Assembly (NCBI GenBank): GCA_021821225.1
Contig: JAKACR010000075.1
Coordinates: forward strand, 1-10,346
Origin: Bacillota bacterium
GTDB lineage: Bacteria > Bacillota > Bacilli > Alicyclobacillales > SLC66
DNA length: 10,346 nt
Direction of reading: 5' to 3'
The notes under the pieces are model-generated. The model did no database searches. It had not been told where the DNA came from and saw only the letters and a list, made by a program, of their open reading frames with translations. The translations under genes and the position numbers were made by a program. Positions 6,175-10,346 of the stretch are shown here, piece by piece (the first letter of the stretch is position 1; each line of letters opens with the position of its first letter).

Positions 6175-6468
6175 TCAGCACCCGCCCAAATCGCTTCCGC
6201 CGCCCGCGACGGAAAACGAGTCGCGCGTCGCATTATAATAAATCTGCACATTTCCCCGAACAATGGTTCTCGTGAAGGGATCAAGCGCAAACGGCACATT
6301 TTTTACGTCGATGACGTCGTCCCGGTCATCCCGCTCATCCAGAGCGATCGTGAAACGGACGCCGCCTCACCCCGGCGCGGCCACAATGCGCACGACCAGA
6401 TCCTCTTCGCCGTCTTCCGCGCGAATCTGCAAAAGACGCCGCGCGCCCTCATCCGTGATTTCCACCAT
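6175..6468 (-). CDS. HesB/IscA-like protein with in-frame TGA: predicted selenoprotein
   Basis: 97 residues if TGA codon 34 (6367-6369) is read as selenocysteine. Before it: MVEITDEGARRLLQIRAEDG, EEDLVVRIVAAPG; after it: GGVRFTIALDE, VKNVPFALDPF, VQIYYN, DSFSVAGGGSDLGGC. This is the small A-type Fe-S carrier/HesB fold, and the TGA occupies the first conserved Cys (the 'G-C-G/A-G' position). The spacing from codon 34 to Cys97 is 63, close to the 64 between the first and second ligand Cys of E. coli IscA. ATG 6468 has AGAGGGGG 9 nt upstream and overlaps the end of mutY by 20 nt. A hairpin suited to a bacterial SECIS follows the TGA. HesB-like selenoproteins are an established predicted family; the alternative is a nonsense mutation of a Cys codon. 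The role would be Fe-S cluster or metal handling, or redox chemistry, in the cytosol. Confidence 0.8.
6328..6348 (-). promoter_or_regulatory. Candidate bacterial SECIS hairpin
   Basis: On the mRNA, nucleotides +21 to +25 after the UGA (CGCUC) pair perfectly with +31 to +35 (GAGCG), closing a five-base loop UGGAU. An alternative lower stem AUC (+19 to +21) with GAU (+37 to +39) extends it. Bacterial SECIS elements are short coding-region hairpins whose apical loop lies roughly 16-37 nt after the UGA and has a G in its first two positions; both hold here. SelB binding itself cannot be judged from sequence alone. Confidence 0.55.
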
Positions 6469-7531
6469 ATCTGCCCGCCCCCTCTTGCGCATGGTCTGCG
6501 AGCATGCGCAAAAACACCTGTCCAAATGGCAATGCCGCCCGTTCTCCCGCGTCGGCGTAAAGGAATAAGCCGTCCGCACACAGCGCAATTTCAGAGTACG
6601 CCCCAAACAAATCAATTGTCCAGCGCACGTGAGAAAATGTGTGCGTATAATGTCCCAGCAGTTCGACCGGGCGGATGTCCCCTCCCGTGATCGCGCGCGC
6701 GGCGGCGACCGCCGCCTGTTCCGTCCGGCCGTGTTCCGCCGCGACGAGGGGAAGCTGCCACAACCCGGCCAGCAGTCCCCGGCCGGGCCTTTGCTGCACG
6801 CAGACCGCCTCCCCACAGCGCAGCAAGAGCGCCGCATAATGGTCTTCGCGCACCGCCTTGCGCGCGGACCGGACGGGCAAAACAGACTGCAATCCGCCGG
6901 CGAACGCGCTGCAATGCGCGCGGACAGGGCACCCGTTGCAGTCCGGGTTGCGCGGTGTGCAAACGAGCGCCCCGAGTTCCATCAGGGCTTGGTTGAACGC
7001 CCCCGCCTGTGCCGGCGGCAACAGATCCGCCGCCAACCGCGTGATTTCCCGCTTCGTGCGAGTCGCCCCGATATCCCCGGAAATCGTGTGCAGGCGCGCC
7101 AGAACGCGCAACACATTGCCGTCCACGGCCGGCTCCGCGCGACCGAAGGCGATGGACGCCACCGCCCCCGCCGTGTATTCGCCGATTCCCGGCAGCTTGC
7201 GCATGTCCTGGGCGGTGTCCGGCAGCGTCCCGCCGTAGGACGCCTCCACCTCGCGGGCTGCGGCCTGCAGATTCCGCGCCCGCGAATAGTAGCCAAGTCC
7301 CTCCCACAACTTCAGCACGTCTTCCTCCCTTGCCCCGGCAAGCGCCGCCAGAGACGGAAAGCGTTCCATGAAGCGCAGGAAATACGGGATCACTGTCTCC
7401 ACGCGCGTCTGTTGCAACATGAACTCCGAAACGAGCACATGGTACGGATCCGGCCGTTCACGCCAGGGCAGCCTGCGCGCCGACCGGTCGTACCACGCCA
7501 GCAGGTCCTGCGCAAAACGCCGACCGTCCAT
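6449..7531 (-). CDS. mutY: A/G-specific adenine DNA glycosylase MutY
   Basis: 360 residues, the usual MutY length. It removes adenine mispaired with 8-oxoguanine. N-terminal catalytic domain: VSEFMLQQTRVETVIPYF with catalytic Glu36, helix-hairpin-helix LPGIGEYTAGAVASIAFG (Tyr119), and Asp137 in AVDGNVLRVLARL. [4Fe-4S] ligands are Cys191, 198, 201 and 207 with the standard C-x6-C-x2-C-x5-C spacing. The C-terminal NUDIX-like domain (~225-350) recognises 8-oxoG and contains RGLLAGLWQLPLV and the FSH loop (299-301). The ATG directly follows the TGA of the aminopeptidase gene (0-nt gap) and has only a weak GAGAAG upstream, so translation probably depends on coupling. Its last seven codons overlap the start of the HesB-like gene. 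All key residues are present. Confidence 0.97.
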   Translation of the reverse strand: MDGRRFAQDLLAWYDRSARRLPWRERPDPYHVLVSEFMLQQTRVETVIPYFLRFMERFPSLAALAGAREEDVLKLWEGLGYYSRARNLQAAAREVEASYGGTLPDTAQDMRKLPGIGEYTAGAVASIAFGRAEPAVDGNVLRVLARLHTISGDIGATRTKREITRLAADLLPPAQAGAFNQALMELGALVCTPRNPDCNGCPVRAHCSAFAGGLQSVLPVRSARKAVREDHYAALLLRCGEAVCVQQRPGRGLLAGLWQLPLVAAEHGRTEQAAVAAARAITGGDIRPVELLGHYTHTFSHVRWTIDLFGAYSEIALCADGLFLYADAGERAALPFGQVFLRMLADHAQEGAGRYGGNHG

Positions 7532-8650
7532 TCACTGAACCAGCTTCTCGGGATTGAGGTCGAGCAATTCAGGAACGACGAAGCGACCATCCTTGCGGAT
7601 CAGGCGATCGTCAAACCAGATCTCCCCGCCGCCGTACTCGGAGCGCTGGATGCATACAAGATCCCAGTGTATGGCGGAATCGTTGCCGTTTGGCGCCTCG
7701 TCGTAGCAATGCCCGGGCGTGAAGTGAAAGCTGCCGTCGATCTTCTCGTCGAACAGGATATCCCGCATGGGCTCCCGGATGTACGGATTCAGGCCGATGC
7801 TAAATTCGCCGACATAGCTCGCGCCCTCATCCGTGCGAAAAACATTCCACGCGCGCTTTTCGTCATTGGCGGACACCTCGACGATCCGGCCCTCTTCAAA
7901 CCGCAGCCGGACGTTCTCGTAGATGAAGCCGTCGTACGGCGAGGGCGTGTTGAATTGCACCACGCCGTTGACCGACGTTCGCACGGGGGCGGTGTACACC
8001 TCGCCGTCCGGGATATTGCGGTCCCCGTTGCAGGGAATAACCGGAATATCCTTGATGGAAAACCGCAGGTCCGTCCCGGGCCCTTTGATATGCACCCGAT
8101 CCGTCCGCTCCATCAGCGCCTTGAGCGCCTGCATGCGCTCGCCCATCTTCCGATAGTCGACCGTGCAGACGCGGAAATAGAAGTCCTCGAATTCGCGCGT
8201 GCTCATTCCGGCCGATTGCGCCATCGCGCTGTTCGGATAGCGCATCACGCACCAGCGTGTGCCCTTGACACGGGCAAAGGAGTGGACGGGGGTGTGGTAT
8301 AATCTGTCGTGCAGCGCCATGCGGCCATGTGGGACATCCGCGTACTCCGTCGCGTTGTCCCACGCGCGCACCGCGACATAACAGTCCATCTGCTTCATCA
8401 GCGCCTCGTCGACCTGCGCCTGCAACATGAGCTGCTCCTCTGTCACCTCCCGCAACCAGGGCCGCCAGAGCTGCGGAGCGCGCACCTGGATAAAGGGCAT
8501 GCCGCCAACGCGGTACGCCGCCTCGATGAACTCCTCAGCCAAATCCATTCCCGAGCCAAATACTTCGATAAGAATCTTCTCGCCCGTCTGCAGTTCACAG
8601 GAATGGCGGATCACATTTTCAGCCAGTTGCCTGGCCCGTGGATCACGCAT
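7532..8650 (-). CDS. M29-family (AmpS/AmpT) metallo-aminopeptidase
   Basis: 372 residues from ATG 8650, supported by AAGGTGG 4-5 nt upstream; an upstream ATG at 8683 lies in what looks like promoter sequence. The N-terminal domain (~1-190) is alpha/beta; the C-terminal half carries the M29 metal-binding residues in order: Glu217 (PDGEVYTAP), Glu282 (GEFSIGLNP), His309 (GSFHFTPG), Tyr316, and His328/Asp330 (SAIHWDLV). This set binds two metal ions in thermophilic aminopeptidases T and S, which release N-terminal residues from peptides with broad specificity. Family length is about 370-415, so the gene is complete. It is the first gene of the apparent aminopeptidase-mutY-hesB transcript; a functional link among the three is not evident beyond metal dependence. 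Confidence 0.95.
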   Translation of the reverse strand: MRDPRARQLAENVIRHSCELQTGEKILIEVFGSGMDLAEEFIEAAYRVGGMPFIQVRAPQLWRPWLREVTEEQLMLQAQVDEALMKQMDCYVAVRAWDNATEYADVPHGRMALHDRLYHTPVHSFARVKGTRWCVMRYPNSAMAQSAGMSTREFEDFYFRVCTVDYRKMGERMQALKALMERTDRVHIKGPGTDLRFSIKDIPVIPCNGDRNIPDGEVYTAPVRTSVNGVVQFNTPSPYDGFIYENVRLRFEEGRIVEVSANDEKRAWNVFRTDEGASYVGEFSIGLNPYIREPMRDILFDEKIDGSFHFTPGHCYDEAPNGNDSAIHWDLVCIQRSEYGGGEIWFDDRLIRKDGRFVVPELLDLNPEKLVQ

Positions 8651-8673
8651 TCGCCCACCTTCTTTCGCTTGGC

Positions 8674-8682
8674 ATTTTACCA
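8674..8682 (-). promoter_or_regulatory. Possible extended -10 promoter for the aminopeptidase-mutY-hesB genes
   Basis: On the minus strand TGGTAAAAT (TG-N-TAAAAT, an extended -10 form) lies 23 nt upstream of the preferred ATG, which would give a leader of about 15-20 nt. No convincing -35 hexamer is seen at 17 nt; TTATCC and TTGAAA occur further upstream at poor spacing. The 112-nt gap also has to serve the divergent small gene. Confidence 0.3.
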
Positions 8683-8762
8683 TATCCGCATGGGTGAAGG
8701 ATAAGATTTCAACCGCATGCCTCCGTCGCTCTTGAGCAAGCTAAACAGGGAGGTGGTGCGAG

Positions 8763-8978
8763 ATGTGGACGTTTATTAACGGCATGACGAGGGGAACCAG
8801 AAGGAACAGCGCCCGGCCATTTCCGCAGACATGGTCAATGCTCATGGGCGCGGGCATGGGGATTGCCGCGTGGGAACTGGCCAGACGGCAAAACTTTTCC
8901 TGGTTCCGCAACACGGCGGACAGAATGACCCGCAGAGTGTCCGGCCGACGCCGCGAGAGAGCAGACTTCGCAGACTGA
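8763..8978 (+). CDS. Small DUF3918/YrzQ-like protein
   Basis: 71 residues, preceded by an excellent Shine-Dalgarno (GGGAGGT, 8 nt before ATG), which argues that this small frame is real. A short polar lead (MWTFINGMTRGTRRNSAR) is followed by one hydrophobic glycine/alanine-rich segment (WSMLMGAGMGIAAWELARRQ) and an arginine-rich tail (RNTADRMTRRVSGRRRER). The GAG-G-AA segment followed by RN and a basic helix resembles the DUF3918 (YrzQ) family of small Bacillus proteins, whose function is unknown; the N-terminal lead is longer than usual. It is divergent from the aminopeptidase gene. Assignment is from memory of the family pattern. Confidence 0.6.
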   Translation: MWTFINGMTRGTRRNSARPFPQTWSMLMGAGMGIAAWELARRQNFSWFRNTADRMTRRVSGRRRERADFAD

Positions 8979-8998
8979 GCAAGAAAGGAAAAATCTGC

Positions 8999-9171
8999 GG
9001 GACATGGGGGACATGTGATAAAGCCCCCTGTACAGGCGATCTGATTCCGGATATAGCGTTTGAGGCTTCAGTCAAACGCTATATCTGCTGTTACTCGCCT
9101 GCTGAAATTTGGTTTATCACATGTCCCATGGGGGCGACCGGCGATCCGCTGGCGTTTGATACCATGTCCCC
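8999..9171. repeat. Nested multi-arm palindrome related to the 6010-6058 repeat
   Basis: Four inverted arms are nested about one centre. Outer arm: GGGACATGG (8999-9007) with CCATGTCCC (9162-9170). Second arm: GGGACATGTGATAAA (9008-9022) with TTTATCACATGTCCC (9113-9127), 15 bp exact. Third arm: CAGGCGA (9033-9039) with TCGCCTG (9095-9101). Innermost arm: GATATAGCGTTTGA (9050-9063) with TCAAACGCTATATC (9072-9085), 14 bp exact with an 8-nt loop. GCGTTTGA occurs again at 9152-9159. No protein is encoded. The arms share the GGGACATG-N-GATAA core with 6011-6057. It occupies most of the 302-nt gap between the small gene and the GntR-type gene. Confidence 0.8.
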
Positions 9172-9214
9172 AGATATTTTTCACATATTCGCCACAGTCA
9201 TCTTTCCCCGCAGA

Positions 9215-9233
9215 CGTTACAATACACGTAACG
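9215..9233. promoter_or_regulatory. Inverted repeat upstream of the GntR/UTRA gene
   Basis: CGTTAC and GTAACG flank a 7-nt AT-rich spacer, a 19-bp site with exact dyad symmetry. It lies 48 nt before the start codon, in the region where a -35 element would be expected, so it could be an operator. GntR-type regulators usually bind such dyads and control their own genes. Confidence 0.4.
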
Positions 9234-9240
9234 GCATAAC

Positions 9241-9256
9241 ATCATAACAATATGAT
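9241..9256. promoter_or_regulatory. ATCATA-N4-TATGAT dyad, possible operator and -10 region
   Basis: ATCATA (9241-9246) and TATGAT (9251-9256) are exact inverted repeats with a 4-nt spacer, 25 nt before the start codon. TATGAT itself would be a good -10 hexamer, although no strong -35 sits at 17 nt. CATAACA is also directly repeated (CATAACAtCATAACA) across 9235-9249. Confidence 0.4.
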
Positions 9257-9280
9257 CTATTTTCGAAAGCGGGTGCGATC

Positions 9281-10021
9281 GTGACAATGGTGCGCGCCGG
9301 ATACCCCCTCTATCTTCAACTGCGTTCCTGGCTGATGGGGAAGATCGAATCCGGAGAATGGCCGGAAGGCACCATGATCCCGACGGAACAGGAACTCATC
9401 GCCATTCACGGCGTATCGCGCACGACCGTCCGCCAAGCGTTGCAGGATCTCGTCGGAACGGGAAACCTGGTGCGCCAGCAGGGACGCGGCACGTTTGTGG
9501 CGCGCCGCGAGAGCCTGTCCACCTCGTCCCCGCTCTACGGTTTTTTTGAAGAATTCGATCTGCTCGGCAGGCACGTCTCCGTTGCCTCCGCCGACCTGTC
9601 CCTGATCAGGGCGGACGCGGTGGTCGCGGCCCATCTGCATCTTGCGGAGAATGCTGTTGTCGTGCGGGTGTTCCGACTTGTGCATGAAGGTGATGAACCG
9701 ATCTTTTACGATGAAAGCTTCCTGCCCGAATCCGCGCACGCGATACTGGCCGGGCGCGACGTTCGCCAGTTGCAGATCTATCGCGCGATGGAACAGCACG
9801 GCGTCACGATCTCCTCGGGAGAACAGACCATCACGGCCCAGGCGGCCGACCAGACGGACGCCGCCTTATTGCGGATCAGCGCAGGCCAGCCCGTCCTGCA
9901 TATTGAGCGCACCACACGGGACGTAACCGGTCGTCCGCTCGAATACGCATGCGCGCATTATCGCGCGCACAGCTATGAATACCGCGTGCGGCTGGTCCGC
10001 CAAGCAGAGCGCGCCAATTGA
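9281..10021 (+). CDS. GntR-family regulator with UTRA domain (HutC type)
   Basis: 246 residues from GTG 9281; ATG 9287 is an alternative, and neither has a strong Shine-Dalgarno (GGGTG 5 nt before the GTG). N-terminal winged helix (~8-78): YPLYLQLRSWLMGKIESGEW, MIPTEQELIAIHGVSRTTVR, QALQDLVGTGNLVRQQGRGT. C-terminal UTRA ligand domain (~95-240) of chorismate-lyase fold: VVVRVFRLVHEGDEPIFYDESFLP, then TITAQAADQTDAALLRISAG, VLHIERTTRDVTGRPLEYA. UTRA regulators sense small sugars, amino acids or related metabolites and usually repress neighbouring transport or catabolic genes. Here the neighbour, 44 nt downstream on the same strand, is a DHA2-type exporter, so control of efflux is plausible. Two dyads in the promoter fit autoregulation. 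Confidence 0.93.
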   Translation: MTMVRAGYPLYLQLRSWLMGKIESGEWPEGTMIPTEQELIAIHGVSRTTVRQALQDLVGTGNLVRQQGRGTFVARRESLSTSSPLYGFFEEFDLLGRHVSVASADLSLIRADAVVAAHLHLAENAVVVRVFRLVHEGDEPIFYDESFLPESAHAILAGRDVRQLQIYRAMEQHGVTISSGEQTITAQAADQTDAALLRISAGQPVLHIERTTRDVTGRPLEYACAHYRAHSYEYRVRLVRQAERAN

Positions 10022-10065
10022 TTTGACATCCAGAAGCTGCAACCCTGGGAGGGGACAAACGCCAC

Positions 10066-10346
10066 ATGAGCCATTCCGTCACTGACCGCAAGCGAACTCT
10101 TCCGCTCAACGTCCTGACCGCGCGGCCGAACTACCACTGGTACGTCGTGGGGACCGTCTGCATAGGCGCCTTCATGGCGGCGCTGGACGCGAGCATCGTC
10201 ACCGTCGCCCAACCGGCCATTCAGGCAAAGTTTCACACGACAGTGAGCGCGACAGAATGGGTCGCGCTCGCGTATCTCCTGACGCTGACCGCGCTGCTCG
10301 CGATGTTTGGACGGATCTCCGACATCGTCGGCAGACGCCCGCTGTA
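10066..10346 (+). CDS. DHA2-family MFS drug:proton antiporter, N-terminal part
   Basis: The frame starts at ATG 10066 (GGGAGGGG about 10 nt upstream) and is still open at the right edge after 93 codons. After a basic cytoplasmic lead (TDRKR) the first membrane helix YVVGTVCIGAFMAALDASIV contains the 14-helix-family motif LDASIVTVAQPAI (compare LD-x-TIVNVALP of QacA/EmrB). TVSATEWVALAYLLTLTALL is the second helix, followed by motif A, GRISDIVGRRPL, in the loop between helices 2 and 3. These motifs identify a proton-driven exporter of the DHA2 group; full members have about 450-520 residues, so four fifths lie outside the window. It follows the UTRA regulator by 44 nt, suggesting a regulator-transporter pair. 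Confidence 0.9.
   Translation, partial: MSHSVTDRKRTLPLNVLTARPNYHWYVVGTVCIGAFMAALDASIVTVAQPAIQAKFHTTVSATEWVALAYLLTLTALLAMFGRISDIVGRRPL

Noticed and set aside
6367..6369. HesB-like gene as a simple pseudogene broken by a nonsense mutation
   Set aside because: Not excluded, but the TGA falls exactly on the Cys position, the downstream frame has no other defect, and a SECIS-like hairpin follows; a random nonsense mutation would rarely meet all three.
6303..6581. Minus-strand 92-codon frame overlapping the HesB-like gene
   Set aside because: It is in another frame of the same DNA; the HesB frame has family motifs before and after the TGA, while this product has none.
6629..8302. Long plus-strand open frame of 557 codons
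   Set aside because: It lies antisense to mutY and the aminopeptidase gene, both of which have complete catalytic motifs; the long frame is a by-product of GC-rich codon use.
8651..8683. ATG 8683 as the start of the aminopeptidase
   Set aside because: It lies in or at the candidate -10 region, adds 11 residues without family similarity, and the ATG at 8650 has its own Shine-Dalgarno.
1..10346. CRISPR array, tRNA or rRNA genes
   Set aside because: No regularly spaced identical repeats with unique spacers, and no cloverleaf or rRNA-like sequence was seen; the repeats present are inverted or irregular.

Overview
The gene families suggest a Gram-positive, moderately GC-rich member of the Bacilli. 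They include homologues of Bacillus YgaC (DUF402), YtvI/AI-2E transporters, YlaF-like and DUF3918-like small proteins, a YetJ-like BI-1 protein, a PhoP/PhoR-type two-component pair and an M29 aminopeptidase, and Shine-Dalgarno sites are purine-rich. The base composition would fit an Alicyclobacillaceae-like organism, but that is an inference without database support.

Layout: from 1 to 8650 every gene reads on the minus strand; from 8763 to the right edge every gene reads on the plus strand. Reading the minus strand in the direction of transcription: an M29 aminopeptidase (8650-7532), mutY (7531-6449) and a small HesB/IscA-like protein (6468-6175) are packed with 0 and -20 nt spacing. Next comes a gene-free, repeat-filled stretch (6174-5581). 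Then a BI-1/YetJ-like membrane protein (5580-4939) and a FadR-type regulator (4927-4211) form a pair. A short intergenic repeat follows. Next are a 64-residue membrane protein, a response regulator, a sensor kinase, an AI-2E-type permease and a DUF402 phosphatase cut by the left edge. On the plus strand lie a small DUF3918-like gene, a large nested palindrome, a GntR/UTRA regulator with inverted repeats in its promoter, and the start of a DHA2-family drug/proton antiporter cut by the right edge.

The most interesting item is the HesB/IscA-like gene. Its reading frame contains a TGA exactly where the family has its first conserved cysteine (APG-[TGA]-GGVRFTIALDE). The frame stays intact and family-like for 63 more codons, and a small hairpin with G residues in its loop lies 19-39 nt downstream of the TGA. 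This is what a bacterial selenoprotein looks like (HesB-like selenoproteins are a known predicted family); an ordinary ORF caller breaks or misses this gene. It overlaps the end of mutY, whose product is itself a [4Fe-4S] protein.

The second theme is non-coding repeats: a ~68-bp element present in the same orientation on both sides of the BI-1/fadR pair, one copy inside a perfect 20-bp inverted repeat; a ~215-bp MITE-like element with TTCAAAAAG-containing ends that seems to carry a smaller GGGACATGGGATAA palindrome inside it; and a related nested palindrome (8999-9171) beyond the DUF3918-like gene. No transposase gene is present in the window, so these would have to be moved in trans.
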